From Syngnathus acus (taxonomy: Eukaryota; Chordata; Actinopteri; Syngnathiformes; Syngnathidae): a stretch of 64,000 nt of DNA. A model generated the notes under the pieces. The model made no database searches. It was not told the origin of the DNA and saw nothing but the letters and a program-made list of their open reading frames with translations. Position numbers and translations under genes: made by a program. Each line of letters opens with the position of its first letter. Position 1 is the first letter of the stretch. Shown piece after piece: positions 1 through 13,929 of the stretch. The DNA lies in the NCBI RefSeq assembly GCF_901709675.1, contig NC_051102.1, positions 8,591,412 to 8,655,411 of the forward strand, given 5' to 3'.

Positions 1-2966
1 ACTCATAAACTCACACTGACCTATGCACCACTCATTCCTGCCGTTATTTATGAAATATTTTTTGGGCAGCCTTCTAAAATAGCTCTCGTTCGCTCTCGCT
101 CTCCACTACTCCCCTTGGCGAAGTCATTTCCAGTACAGCGGCGGCTGGCGCCTGCGGAAGTCTGAGGAGAAGGAGGAATTCTTACAAGTTGTTTGGCTGA
201 CGGCCATCGTAATAGCGACGCGAGCGAGTCAGGTTTACCGCTTACATATGCGCGCAACAACAAAAAAACGCAGTTTGCAGAACATGTATCTGTGTTTTTG
301 CAAGATCCAGTCTATGGAGCTACGCTAGATCTGATGACAGTGGTAATCATATTTTTCATCCATCTCGCTCAAAACCTTACGAGGACTGATAGCAGCGCTG
401 GGCCGAAAGCCCGCGGCTGCCTCAGCTTATGATTTGTGTCCCGAATATGAGCATGTAAAAAGTTGCTTCACTCCCACATTGTCAAAAGTTGGCTTTCTTT
501 CTGTGACTCTTTGTAAGACTCTGTGGAAATTCCTCAAGGATTTGTTGTACGGACATGATTCCCGAAAAGATCAGACGCGATGATATATATATTTGTATGC
601 GACGTGACGTTTGGCAATGCCGCCGACGACAGATGGATTTCGTTTTGAAAGGTGACATTAGCGGGACACAAATGGTAACTTACGGCGTCATATTTCCTTG
701 TAAGGATTTTCAAGTTTCTGTAAGTTAGGGCCAAGTATACGTATGGTTATGTGATATATTTTTTTCTTTTATAGTTATTTATTACCGTACGCCTTGCAAC
801 TTTTGGTCTTTCTGACCTTATGTTGGAATCCATTGATAGGTAGATACTGTAGTAACAGTATCGGTACTTTTTGGAGGCTTCTATTCATAGATATTTCATT
901 ACGATGCCACTTTGTCTGACCCCACCAAAAAAAAAAAATCCTGCAACTACACCCACAGCACAGGAAGCCCAGGAGGCTCGGAGGATTTAAAACAAGAGCT
1001 TCCAGTAGCTTTGCTGCCAAATGTAAAGCACCGAGATCCCAGATTATATTGTTACGAGCAAAAAAAAAAAATTGTATTCCCCAAACCGTGCACATAAGGT
1101 AAGGCATCATTTGTTTTCATGACGCCGAGCCTCTCGTAAGTAGAAAAGCAGAAGATGAGTGCACAATCGCGCCGTTTTGCTCGGCTTCCCATGTCTGTCA
1201 CGGTTCAGCGCTAGTTCAAGCGACGCCGACGACCAACTCCTTGCGTAGTTCGTTATTTTGTCCGCTCTGTAAATTGTTTCCGTTCTTCACTTTGACAGAT
1301 CTCATTCTACTCGAGAGAGCCCCCTCCTTCACCATGTAGGAATGTATGGGAAATGGACTAGCTTCTTGGAATGCCACGTGCAATCACTGCCAGCCAGGAA
1401 AAAAAAAACAATGGCGCACGATTCTCAATCACCCGTCAATTGTGAATTCCGCCGTTGGGGGGTACGGCCACCGAGGCTAAGTAAATGTTCCACTGCCAGT
1501 AATGACACAGCTCTGTCTCGGTGCCCACTCCGCTCCACCCGCCCCCGCTCGACCCGATTCCCCTCGACTAGCCCGCAATATCTGGCAGCCGTGGTGGCTG
1601 GAAGGATATTCAAACTTTCAGCATGGTTTAAAAATAGCCCGCCTCCTTCTCCGAGACAAAAAAAGAGAGCCCTGCTAATAATCACGGCTCTGTGCTGGCC
1701 GTCTGAAGCATCTGGTCTGCGAATGTGTCATTTTTTTTAGGAGGGGCCTGGGAAAGTGTAGACACCACGCTGCTCGTTGCCCAGAATAAGAAGCATGGGA
1801 ATAATTGAATGGACCATTCCAACCTTCCACCCCCTCGATTCGTGTGGGCCACTAAACGAGCTTGTGTCCAGGATTGGCTCGGCCTGCCTGCCTTCCGGCA
1901 TAAGTCACTCGGTGGCTCGTTTTTGGCAGAAACAGATGATTTTTATGGTAAGACATTAAGAAAAGCTGAGGGACGCAATCGGGTCGACAAATCACGGAGA
2001 TGGGGGGGGGCCAGACGGACCGACAGAAAGAGAGTATTTTATGACACCGATGTCAAATAAAGTCACATCGACCGAATTAGAAAACGACATCATTGCAGTA
2101 CGATGTGACAAAGTTCACTTTGTACAACTATTGCGTGCCATGAAAAGATGTAATACTGTACCATAAACAGCATTTTTTTTTTTCTTCCAGAAATATCTCC
2201 ATTTGCATGACACAAAACACTTTTTGTTTTGAACACGGGTCACATTCATAAACATATTGTCAAAAACCTTGGATAAGGATGTTTGGAGACTGACAAAGGT
2301 CATTTTTCACTCATGAGGAATGCAACAAGTGCTCGGATTCAAATTGTCTTTATGGAAGTCGGGCTGTTAACTTTTGGCTAACAATTAGCCTTGATAACAG
2401 ACTGAGACACTTACTGGTTAATGAGTGCTGTCAAACAAGCAAGACGTGCTGAGACGCAAGTGGAGCTAAGTACCACTGAGAAACATATTTGTGATGTGAA
2501 ATAAAAAAAAATAATGAAGGCGTGAGACGAAAAAGATGAACATCATCACGGTGGCTTGAATGAAACAAAATGTCATAGCGTGACTTGGTCTAGGCTAGCG
2601 TTAGTCATCATCACACATCCGATTGCAACGTGAGCGAGACTACTAAACAATCTGCGTGTACAAAGCGGGCTTTGCTGACATCACCGTGCGGTAGCGCCAC
2701 AGCCGGGGAGTGACAGACTGTGAACGCGGCACTTGATTGCTCTCTGGAGCGCGGCCCACTCAGGGTGAGTAAACCCACAGGAGCTTTAGCGAGAAAGGCC
2801 ACAACGTCAAACAGCTTAAAAAAAAATCTATAAATAATTGTAAATTTGCATATTTGAAAAAACACACAAGGCAATAATTTTGGTGTTTTTTCTATAAAGA
2901 GAAAATACGACTACAAAGTTCAGCTGAGCCATAAACTCCTTGTGACATGAAATAGAACAATAGCTA
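1..2966. other. Intergenic, no gene supported
   Basis: No ORF here has a recognisable domain, and no chain of splice sites and coding-like segments was found. Contents are unique sequence, short poly-A/T runs and a CpG-richer patch around 1,430-1,560. Open frames of up to 132 codons are overlapping and compositionally unremarkable. Confidence 0.6.
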
Positions 2967-3371
2967 CCGTATTTTCCGGACTGTAAGGCGCACCGGATTA
3001 TAAGGCGCACCTTCAATGAATGGCCCATTTTAAAACTTTGCCTTTATATAAGGCCGCACCGGACTATAAGGCGCACCATCAATGCATTATGTCAGATTTT
3101 GAATCCAAATCAAATCATTCTCTATTTTATCTTTTTTATTTCAACTTCAGACGCAACAAATTACTTTATAATCACAAAATAATGTCTTTTTGATTCATGA
3201 TTCATAGTCTTCAGCGGGCCACTTATGATTGATTTCATGACACAATGCTTCAGGCCAGTTTAAATTTAGGAATTTTGTCCATATATAAGGCGCACCGAAC
3301 TATAAGGCGCACTGTTGGCTTTTGAGAACATTTTGGGTTTTTAGGTGCGCTTTATAGTCTGGAAAATACGG
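2967..3371. mobile_element. 405-bp non-autonomous DNA transposon (MITE) with TA target duplication
   Basis: The left end CCGTATTTTCCGGACTGTAA and the right end (inverse of TTTATAGTCTGGAAAATACGG) form terminal inverted repeats of about 28 bp with three mismatches, flanked by TA on both sides. TATAAGGCGCACC-type motifs recur inside both arms (near 3,000, 3,055, 3,075, 3,287 and 3,302). The interior has no transposase ORF. The TA duplication suggests a Tc1/mariner-type source; similar GGCGCACC elements are dispersed in fish genomes. Superfamily is inferred. Confidence 0.85.
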
Positions 3372-6109
3372 TAATTAGCAAATTAGCCTAGCATCTGCCG
3401 TTTCTTCTTCAACTACTGCTACTCTTATCTTAGTTTCCGACATACAAAGTGGGATTGTTAGTGGAGGTATAATAAATTGAGTAGTATAATAAAAAAAAAA
3501 GATTAATAATAGTCTTGTAATGTACTAGAATAGTTTTCCGGGATTAAATGAGTGTTGAATGTGGCACTGCTTGGTTAGCATTAAATTGACAGTCACCTCA
3601 CGTACATCTCATCATTTGCATATTGTCATGAAATGCAATATGAAGTGCGTGTTAATAATTGTAAGGCCCTGACAGAATTCCTCATTTCATCTCTTGGACG
3701 TGTCTCGGGAGGACACCTGCAGGGTGAGCGCCATGTTTGTAATCGTGTATCCACTTACGAGCAATCAAAGCTCCATTACTACTGCATTTTAAAGCATTAG
3801 AGATGTCAACATTGTTAAGGCGTGTGTATTGTTTGCTCAGTCAAGGAAAATTAGAAAATGAATTCCTCTGGGCAGGAGAGTGGAGTGTGTTCGCGAAGGG
3901 GGGAGGGAGGGAGGGGGGGGGAGCTGGTAAAGTGAGGGCGGAGCACATGTGCAGGGGTCAGAGGGTGGGTGTCTGTGTGCTCAGGGAGGGGTGCGGAGCG
4001 GGGGGGGTGGCAAATTGTGCTCAGTCACCAGCGGATCATTTTCACTGAGACAGCTGAATTGTGGGAAAAGAGGAAGCGTGGTGGCTCTGCCATTTGTTTT
4101 GCTTGTCACAACCTCCCACCCAGACGCGGCTGAGCGTGCACTGATTAAAAAGTCAAACAGGCATTTTCACGCGCCAACGTCCTGGAAAATGTAGCTTCTG
4201 CAAACACATCTCACCGCACAGGTATGACGGGGAAATCCTTTAATATCTGTACAAGCAAACCACGATAGCGTAATTTTTTTTATGGTCATTTAGTGGTCGA
4301 CCCTTGACAATGCACAAACGCTCTCGAATGTTTGACTCAAAGCGGCGTTCACACATTCTGACTTTTGTCCACTCCCGTTTTTGTTGAAACTATGAAATGC
4401 TTTTGTGCACTATTAAATGGGTAAATTAATGGAGCAGGACTGCAGTTCAATCTCCAGGCAGAGGTGGTCTGAGTACAACCCGGGGTGTCAGTAAAGGGAG
4501 CCATTCAAATGCGGGCAGGAGGGCCAGCTCATGGGAGCCCCCCCCCCCCCCCGAGGAACGGCTCAGCGGGGTCAAGCCGTCCTCCCCGCCATGCCAGCTA
4601 GCAAGGTGTGTGAACTTTTGCCTCGGCCCTCTCGCTCCGTCATCCGGCAAATGGAGCACATCAGCCACACTGTTTGGGGCGGAGGGTGTGTGTAGGGGGG
4701 GGGGTACTGGCGGGGGCAGGCGAACACCTCACACAGACTCCCTTTGTGCTCGGGGCAGCGCCTTGCTTTACTCAGGCTGGGCTGGGGTGCGCTCGATTCA
4801 GAAGATGGCCGGAGCGGATTGGAGGAGTGAAGAACGGCGTTGGGGGTAATTAGCACGTGTGCTCGTTATCATGCACCCGTTGATGAGCAGCTCACTGAAG
4901 GTGACGCCTGCTCTGTATTACACTGACAATGACCTCCAATAGCACCTAAGCGGGATTTACGCTGCATGCTTTAAGTGAGAGCACAATTGGAATATGCAGA
5001 AAGAAAAACGGTCTGTCACAAGTTATGTTAGCATTAAGCTAACAGATGTTTATTCAAATATATGGATCGGTTGGGGAGAATGCTACAATTGTTTTGTTAT
5101 TTTACGTTTCAGTTGTAAACTTCAGATGGAGATGGCGAACAACTTCAAGCAAGCACACTTGTTTGGACAACTGGAAAAGAGTGAGATTTCCAAGTAGCGT
5201 GTGTTAATGAAGAAGTTTATTCTAAGGGTTAACCGTGTTTTTTTCATTTTTACAAATGTGAACAACGAATGGGATAAGATGAAAGCAAATATCGTTTTGC
5301 ATCCCTCCTTTCTGTCTGTGCATTTTCATTTTTTTGGGGTGGGGTCATTAAAAATGTGCCAATAAGCCGAGGGGAGGTGCTATCTGTGTCCTGCCCCCCC
5401 CCTCCCCCCACACACACACACAATTCGCAGTTTGCCTTTTATCCTGATAAATGTGCAAAGTTTGACGCAAGAATGTTTTTCTTTTTGCTCACCTTGATTT
5501 AGCATTTTTAAGGCTTTTATCAGTGGTGGGATGTTGTGATTTCACAGCCCGGAAGGCCCACGGTGGCTAGATATGCAAAGTAAACAACTACAATAAGGCA
5601 TTTATGCATATGTGAGCCACTTGGCCCCATTTGAGTAAATATAGCACACTGGGCCACTCCACTTCCTGCTAAGTGCAGTCGAGTCAGGCTGAGCCATCTA
5701 TTTAAAAGGAGATCTTTTTAAGATTTGTTTACTGTTTTAGAATAACTGGGGGATATTTCGGTGAAGTGTGTCACAATGAAGTCATCCTTCTCTCAAAAAT
5801 ATCAAATTTATGTGACGATACATGACGTGGTTCTGGAAGTAGAGTCAGCTGAATATCTAAAAATAAAAATAAAAAATTGGCTTTTTTCGAAAAGACTTTT
5901 TTTTTTCCCCAAAATAAACAGTGCTCTCTTACCAATACAAATATTAGGAATATAGGATTTTAACCTACAAAAAGATTGAAAAAAAATCTGTATAATTTAT
6001 GCCTGAAAGCATTTTATTTTCCACACAATTATGACCCTAATTTGATGTTTTTGTATGCCATCTGAATAAAAATACAAAGCAAAACGAGGACCCCGTGCAT
6101 AATCAAATT

Positions 6110-6440
6110 AAGTTGGCAAGAAGAGAGAAGGGAAAAGGCCCAGATTTTGTCAATCTCCACCATTGATTTAATTAACTGCAAATCTCACGCCGTGACCCCT
6201 GTAATCCTGTTTTTTTGCCTTTCTTCACCCGCTAAAAATTAAAGTTTAACTATAAATAGAGGTGGATAATGCAGTTGACCCAAGGGGTTAATTCTCTGGC
6301 TCTCGGAGGCCGGCGGGCCCCCGGAGGCCCTCGCCGCTCGCCCTCCTCGGGTTACATTACCGTGAACTGGAGAAGCAACGCAAGGAAATGAGTTCATATG
6401 GAGAAATGAAGCGAGGATTTGGTGCGCCCGGGCACCTTTG
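6110..6440. promoter_or_regulatory. Candidate conserved non-coding element
   Basis: Repeat-free block with TTGATTTAATTAACTGCAAAT near 6,165 (homeodomain- and POU-like), then a GC-rich segment (6,300-6,350) and a low-complexity-free stretch containing GGTTACATTACCGTGAACTG. It differs from the AT-rich, microsatellite-bearing surroundings. The regulatory role is inference only. Confidence 0.25.
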
Positions 6441-9400
6441 CAGCCACTCCAAAGATGAGAGGCCCGGGACGGGATGAGCCTAAGTCTCCGTTAAGACCCC
6501 TCGCTTTGACGCGTTCACGTCACGAGATTGCCAAAGAAAGGGAGAAACGGCAGAGCTCGGCATGAGACGATGTTTTCCGCTTCCCGCCGTGAAATGGCGC
6601 GCATTCTTGGCGTTTCATTGTTTCAATTAATAGCAGATGAAAAGACTCGTTGAGAGCAGTGTCCCCGAATGCCACGCCGACCTTTTGAATAATTGCGTCT
6701 TCACCAAAAGCCGCCAATGTTTTGCACGATCGCAAATGGTGAACATGAAAAGCGACAGATTAGCATTATATAGTAGCGCGCGGTGCCAGAATAAATATAC
6801 ACCTTATTTTAAGGGGGGGGGGGCCGAGCAGCTTCGGCATTAATCTTTCGACATTTGCTCGGCTAATCAAAATAGAGTTGTATAAATAGAAAAATGCCGC
6901 CTAAATACACATCCAGAAGTCAAAGAGCCGATGACGCGTCGGGGCCTATTTCATCACGGTGACAATCAGGAAAGTTGCCGCGTTTGTGATGTATGCAAGA
7001 CGCTGAAAGATCACACTGCACGCATGCTCGCACAAACAAATACACGTGGCCGCTAAGTCAAACCGAGTCCGCCGTGAATGCACGCACACACAAAAAAAGG
7101 CAGCACTGATTGCCTGAGCAGCTGAGCTAAACTGCGGTCTGGAAAGTCCATTCAAAGAGCTACTGTGGTGGAGCTTCAGGGGTAAAAGTGCATCCTCTGG
7201 GCGGGGAGTTCTGGGAAAAAAAACCAAAACGCCACTGGAGGTTTGTTACTGCGGGCATCAAGTAACAATCCTTACAACAACAACAACAAAAGTCATGAGA
7301 GCAATCTTGTACTATTGAACATATTTAGTCCAGAAGACATCATCAACCACATGCTGCTTCACCAAGATATTCCTCGTATCACCTCGAGTAACTACGTTCC
7401 ACTAGTAAGCTCAAAACGGCTAACTATTGTGGTAAACCGAGCACCCCCGATAATATCAACAACGGAGGAGAAGCAGATCATCTTTCCTGATTCCCTTCCA
7501 GTACACCGGGACAATTCAACTACCTATCTGTCCAATTAAATGACTTAGTGGCGCTAAAGCGGTAGCTCGGCTAAACTGTGCATGTAAATGTACGAGCAGA
7601 TGCTCCTTAAGCTCTCCCTCGATGCTGCGTGTGCGTGTGCGTGCGTGCGTGGGTGTGTCTTTATTGGATTAAAATAAGAGAGCGTGTATGAACTGCATTT
7701 CCCCCCAAGGAGATCGATGCTCTTCTATTTGGACGCTTGATTGTTTGTGGCCTTCCTGACGCAAGTGGGAAACAAAATGCAGGAAAAGCAGCAAAGTGAC
7801 GCACCAGCAATACCCTGCCAATGGAATTCAAAAGGACGCAGCTTTAACAGATAGTACATGTAAAAACCCCAAAAAATAAATAAATAACCGTTTATGGATG
7901 AAACCGTAATTTCTCAAGAATATCATTTAGTCACCTGTCCAATTATCCCGATCTAATAAATGCAAGAAATGCGCATTTTCAAAGCTATTTTTTCGATGTT
8001 CTTGTAAATAATGATTTACCTAATGCTAAATATGAATTAATAACAAGGCCCAGTCAAAAAGGCTTCATGTCGGAGCCTGTTTTCAAGCCTCCGCTACATC
8101 GTCGCCTCACGATAGTAAACAAACTTTTTTCCTGAGAGAAACTAACGAGCAAGTAAAGGAGCATTTTGCGCTCGCCCTCCTTCCTTTGAGCGTTTGCTCT
8201 CTGTGTGGCCTCAGAGGGAGCGGCACACACATCCTGCCTCTCAGTGTGATGCAAGGTCAGATGGTCAAAGTAAAGAAGCCAGCAGGAAGACTACAGTGTG
8301 TCCATCTGCTGACTTGTCCCGTTGAGAGATGTGCTGCATTGCGGGAGTTGTCATGAAGAAAGAAAGAAAAAAAAATGCTTTTATACCACCACAGATTTGC
8401 GACTTCCACAACTGGTCTTAATATTCATAACACAAAAAAAAAAAAATCCACCTGTTGCTGAACCTAACCCTTCGCTATATAAAATATAATTGTCATTGTA
8501 TTAATATGATGAAAATCAAATTCAAAATCTGCCAAAAGAAAAAAATGTTTCAGTGCATCTTATAAAATAAAAATAAAAAAATTGACCAGTGTAATTGACA
8601 TGGTGACTTTCACTTCTTCCAAAATTATTCTCTGTGAGAAGACTTCTACCCAAGTAGCACTCTCCGCTGCCCATTTGGGTTCCTCGGCACCTATCCTCTG
8701 CAGAGCTCAGCTGCACAGGAAGAGGAAGCAAGGAGGACATTTTCGTGTGAAGCGACACCTCGCCTTGTCTAACAACTAGTTTGCAAGCTGTGACGTGGGA
8801 GGACAGAGGAGGCCATGCCGGCCAGAGCTGTCCCCCCGTGAGCCCGCTTCGTCTCTGGAGACGGGGAACATTTCATTAAAGGCGTCAAGATTGGTACCAG
8901 ACATTTGAAAATGTTCCCCCTGCCTGACCCCTCTCACCCTGGCAGAGGTCAAAGCAGCTTCTATCAATCCTGTGTGTGTTGAAAGAGACATGCTTTTGCA
9001 GGTGTGTGTGTGTATGTGTGTGTGTGCATGCGTGTGCTTCCCGTTGTATGTTAGCATTAAGCTAGCGGACTTATATAAGCCTAAATATTTATGAAAAACA
9101 GCTACAATTATTTTTGTGTGGAGATCTACGCCATCTGAGTTTTCTTTGAGTTTTCTTTATATTTGCAGAGACAAGTATTTGCGCCGTTGTGGGAGTGAGT
9201 CAAAGGAAGCGGAATGCTTCATTGTAACAATTTCAAAACGCTTCGTCGTTAATAAATGATTGAAGAGAGAAAACACTTTTGACGAGTTAAGGAAAAGCAG
9301 AACGGACGAGAAGGTGATACTGCTTGGATTGAGAAAATCCGCCATTTTGATTCAAGATGGAGGAACTTGACTGTAATTCACATTATGCGTACGTATCGCG

Positions 9401-10094
9401 GCGACTCGCTGTCTCCTTTGCTTTACTTTTAGTTCTGCATGAGCTACGTCTTTTAGCGCGTGTTCTCCGCACCTCTTTTCAGTTCGGCCCGCGTGTTGAA
9501 AGGATGCCTTCTTTGTCTGGCTCTTAAGTGAGATACACGTGGTCATAAATGGCAGCTCCTGTCAGCGGCATGAACTCTCCCGCCACCCTCGCCAGCGCAC
9601 TGAAACGTAAAACTCGGTGTCGACGCGCTACAAATATTAGACCGCCGTTCTCACACGCAGCATTCCACAATACTGGACAAGGACCAAAAACATGCTTATC
9701 GACCGTATTAAGTCATGCGTTGTCGAATTTAGAGTTTTTGGGGCTTTTCCCACGCACTCGCCAACCCCATATTTAATTCGATCTCAATCAGCAAGTCCAT
9801 ATGTTGCAACTTTTTTTTTCAAAGCATGGGACTTATCAAGCTGTTCCATTAATCATGCTTGTCGCCAGCTCTCCCACTAGCGTCCAACAGACTCATTAGC
9901 TAACGCTGAAATGTGGTAGTCATAAATCCTGTCAGGGTGGGGGCGGGGGTGGTCGGTATGCGACAAGCATGGGAGAAATGACGGGCTAGAAGGAGGTGAT
10001 ACACCATAAGAAGACACAAGAGGAGGAGGAGGAGGCGAGGTGTCAACAAGCCGCGCCATCCAATCATCGGCGGAGTAGGTCGCTGGGCGATGGG

Positions 10095-10215
10095 ACACTG
10101 ACAGTGGGAGATGAATGGGAGGGAATTATCTACTCACTCGGCCAGATAATTGCTCCATTTGGCCCTGAGTTAGAGAATGGTTTCTAATTAGCTCCCTGCA
10201 GTCCCCTGGACCTTC
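10095..10215. promoter_or_regulatory. Candidate conserved non-coding element
   Basis: A repeat-free block with GATA/homeodomain-like sites close together: GGGAATTATCTACT, CCAGATAATTGCTCC and TTTCTAATTAGCTCC, separated by TTTGGCCCTGAGTTAG. The motif density is like developmental enhancers. Inference only. Confidence 0.25.
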
Positions 10216-10601
10216 ACTCCTCCTCCTCCGACCCCCACACGCACCCTCCACAAAAAAGAAAACACCCTCACACATGGTGGGAGGTTTAACCAACTGGGCT
10301 GCTTTGATGACACCTGAAAAAAGTAACAAACTCCCGTGCCAGTTGGCAGTGCGTCTCATTGCGGTGATTTAAATATGCTCTAAAAGCAAAGAAAAAGTTC
10401 TGTGGAAAAGGTTTGGCACATTTGCATAAGTCCTGCTTGCCTTCGCTCTTGATGAAACGAAGACTTGGGAACAAGTCATGAATAAATGCATCAATATTTA
10501 TAAATAAATACATATTTACTACATTGAAGGCATTCATTAATGTGGAAATATAAAAATACAGATTTTTTTTCAATATAAAAAATTGGTAGTTTACATATAT
10601 G

Positions 10602-10648
10602 CACACAGACACACACACACACACGCACACACACACACACACACACAC

Positions 10649-10693
<45 letters not shown>
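10602..10693. repeat. Compound CA/TA microsatellite
   Basis: CA repeat 10,602-10,648 with single GA and CG interruptions, followed after GTGTG by a pure TA repeat at about 10,654-10,693. Confidence 0.95.
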
Positions 10694-10697
<4 letters not shown>

Positions 10698-13600
10698 TAT
10701 TTGTCAAGCAAGAGATTATTGGCAAAGAACTGATATTTGTTTTTTATGGAAATCCATTTTATGCAAGTTTGGGTCCCAAATTTCAAGTGTAGATAACTTA
10801 ATTTTAAGAACGCATATTTCACTTTTATTGCCACTTTAAATACTGGAATTTAAAAAACTTGAACCACCATTTGGGTAACTGTCACTTCACTTATGATAAA
10901 AGGTGACTGCAGCCCCCCTGATGCAGGGACTCGCCACTTTAAGTATCAGCCGACGCCATTTACAGATGAACTTGTGGAATTAGCATTGGGTTTATTTGCA
11001 GTTTGGCTTTCTCACTTGAAAGCTTTTGTACTCCGGCCCGCTGTTTGTTGAGCTGCGGGTTAATCTGTACGAATCGATGCGTTGGCCAGCTCATACGGGT
11101 TTAACCTTTGGAAAGATGGTTGATTTTGAAGCACGAATGATTCGGATACCTCGCCTGACCTAGAAACGGTACTGAAATAAAGTTGCGCCCGTATCAAAGA
11201 TCAAATAGGTGGCAGCAGGGCAGATAAGAGCAGTGAAAGGCGGTGACAGCTTTAGTGCACATGCCTGTAGCCCCACCCCCCCAACAGGGTCCTGAATAGG
11301 GACCCCTGACATTTGGAAGCCCACGAGAGCGGCCTGAGTCTGGGCGGGCCGTTGGGGTTGAGTGGGGTTAAAGTGGGTGATGATGGCTGGCCAGATTGCT
11401 GAGGACGGAACATATTGCCAACACCAAACTGCAGGGGCTACATTAAAAAAAAATGCAAACAAGAATTTTTTTCTGGATTTGTACGGTCGAGAGGTGCGGC
11501 TGAGCGGCTTAAATATTTTGCGTGCGAGATAACCATTAGCCTCAGAGACACCTTAGCAGTTCAAACAATCACAGAGGCTTCATCTGTTCATGGATTTCAC
11601 CACGCCAGGCAGGATTTCAGGTTCATATCTGCAGATTTGTGGAATTCCATCTCCTCTATCAAGTGTTTGTTTGAAGTCATTCGAGATATCCCTCTTATGC
11701 GACCACAGGCACAGAGAGTCCAGGAGAAACTGCACTGGCAATAATGGGAAAGGCGTCCTGGGAAAATAAACGGCAGGCAATGATCCCTGAATGCAACAGA
11801 ATCCTTTGGACAAACCTCCAAAGTGTGACAGATTTCATACGCGGGCTGACCTTGACAATAATGTTTCAGGTAGTGTAGAATGGAACTTCACTAAATTGCA
11901 GCTCCTAGTTCATGCCCCGGCTATATTGCATATTTTGAAATGATCAGGGGGGGTTTTATGGCTTTTTACAGTCCACAGCCGTGTCCGGTTTACAAGTTGC
12001 TGACCTTCTCAGTAGTACCACATGGTGGAGCCAGGAAGAATACTGCAGAAGTTGCCACATCATTAGGAACAAGAGGAGGATGCCTCTTCAATGTCATACA
12101 GTTATGTCATATGTTTTATTTCAATATTCATTTTTGAATAAATAGGTCTAATTATTGCTATATGATGTTTTTTGCGTGCGTTCAAGTAGCAGTTGTTTGA
12201 AGGTTTATAATTAGCCGAATGCTATGCTAATTTTAGCAGCCCTATGGCCTTTCAGACATTTATTAAATGGGCTGTTATTGACATTTTGGTGTGAGAGCAT
12301 GAGAACAGGTGCTTAGGAATACTTTAAAAAGTGTGTTTTGACCGGTTTAAGTGTATTTTAATATGTGAAGTATATGGGATTTGTAAAACTTTTTGAAAAA
12401 ATCTAGATGGCCTCAATGTGGCTGATTTTTCTTCAGGGTCTGGAAAGTATAACGCGATAAACGGGGGTTTGCTGTACATGTATATACGCACACGCGCTCA
12501 CGCACGCACTACAGTTTTGGTCCAAGGCCACGGCTACATGACACCAAGACATTAGTCATTAGCTTTATTTGACAGGCAGGGATTTATCCCTCTGCGTTAA
12601 ATCACAATCGAGCATAAAAGTTCACCCGTGACATGTGTCTTGTTAGCTAGCATTGACTCTCACGCGGACGCTTCCAATCGGACTACAATATAACACGGGC
12701 GCGGCGGCATAAATCAGGCGGTAACGCCGGCGTTGGCGAGTTGAGAATGTGTCACGCGTCACCTCTGGGAGAAACGAGTATAGCAGAGCTCAGCAAAGTG
12801 CACAGCGCTGATAAAGCTGGATTGTCTGGCCGTAATCAGAGCCAGATGTGGTCAGGCCCTCGCCATGGTGGTCCCACCACATCTGCTGTGTCGGAGGGAG
12901 GGTGGGCGGGGGGTAGACGAAGAGGGGGGGCGGGGCCACAGCTGGATGACCTCTGACCCAGAGGAGGGAACCACGAGCCAAGGCTGACAGCTGCCATGGA
13001 CGAGGCAGGCGACCCGCTATCATCTCCTTCACTCGTGTGCTTTACGACGCAGACGCTCTGCTCAACTCATCCACTTTCCTTTTTTTTCCTTTTTTTTTTT
13101 TTCACCTAGCACGCGTGTATTTTGTTCCAGCGCTCACAGGTCGGCTTTTTTTTTTGCTGAAAGGAGGAAAAACGCAAACATCTGTTGCTCACTGGAATTT
13201 TCATATTGTGTAGATTTGATGATAAAAGCGCACAGTCAGCATGTTTATCGCTACTATTTCCATTTTTGTTTGCGCTGCCTTTTTTTTTTTCCCGGCCTTT
13301 TCCAAGATTGGTCTCAAAAAATGTCAAAAAGGCCATGATGGCGGCAGGTAAAGTGCGTTATTTAAACGTTCACGATTAACCCAGAGGCTCGCTCACAGCC
13401 TGGTGATGGACAGCCTTGTGGTTGAGGCTGGCCCCGGGCTATTAGTAGATCATTGGAGGAGTTACTTTTCCCGTCACGTCCTCCACTTTCCTTTAGGTGG
13501 GGGGGAGTGGGGGGTATTGATGCGATTCAGCTGTTAAACTGGGAAAAGAAGATCTCTGCTGAGGTTAGACATTTACTCAGATTTCACTCAACGGCTTCAG

Positions 13601-13929
13601 TTCGAAGGCTTCACCTATCTAGGCTTGTCGTATGTGTGCGTTATTTGTTACGAAAAGATTACAGTGACAATAAAGGACTGAACTGAGAGAATTGTAGTTT
13701 TGTTCCTGGATTCCAAACCAAAATACACAAGCTCCACTGATTATAGTGCATATTGCCCGAGTGGGACTTTTTGAACTGAAATGGATCGGCCTCCAGTTGA
13801 ACAGATGCCTTGACACAGATTACGTCGTCCTCCTTTTGCATGTATCCGATTTCTATCGTGCTTGTCCTCATTAGTCCGTTGGTTCATCCACAAATATAGA
13901 CAATTGATAGTCTCCAGTGAAACTAACTT

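Larger units (their letters stand above)
3372..10600. other. Intergenic flank, no gene; candidate conserved blocks
   Basis: Mostly unique sequence with short CA tracts (5,409-5,422), TG tracts (7,628-7,655; 9,002-9,030) and poly-G/C runs (3,910; 4,540; 6,812). Blocks at 6,110-6,440 and 10,095-10,215 stand out as possible conserved non-coding elements and are listed separately. No coding signal found. Confidence 0.55.

Noticed and set aside
1342-1740. 132-codon open frame
   Set aside because: Arg/Ser/Pro-rich translation from GC-richer DNA, no domain, overlapping open frame on the other strand, no splice context. Treated as chance.
10286-10834. 182-codon open frame on the minus strand
   Set aside because: Its length comes from the CA/TA microsatellite translating as YIYIYI and CVCVCV runs.
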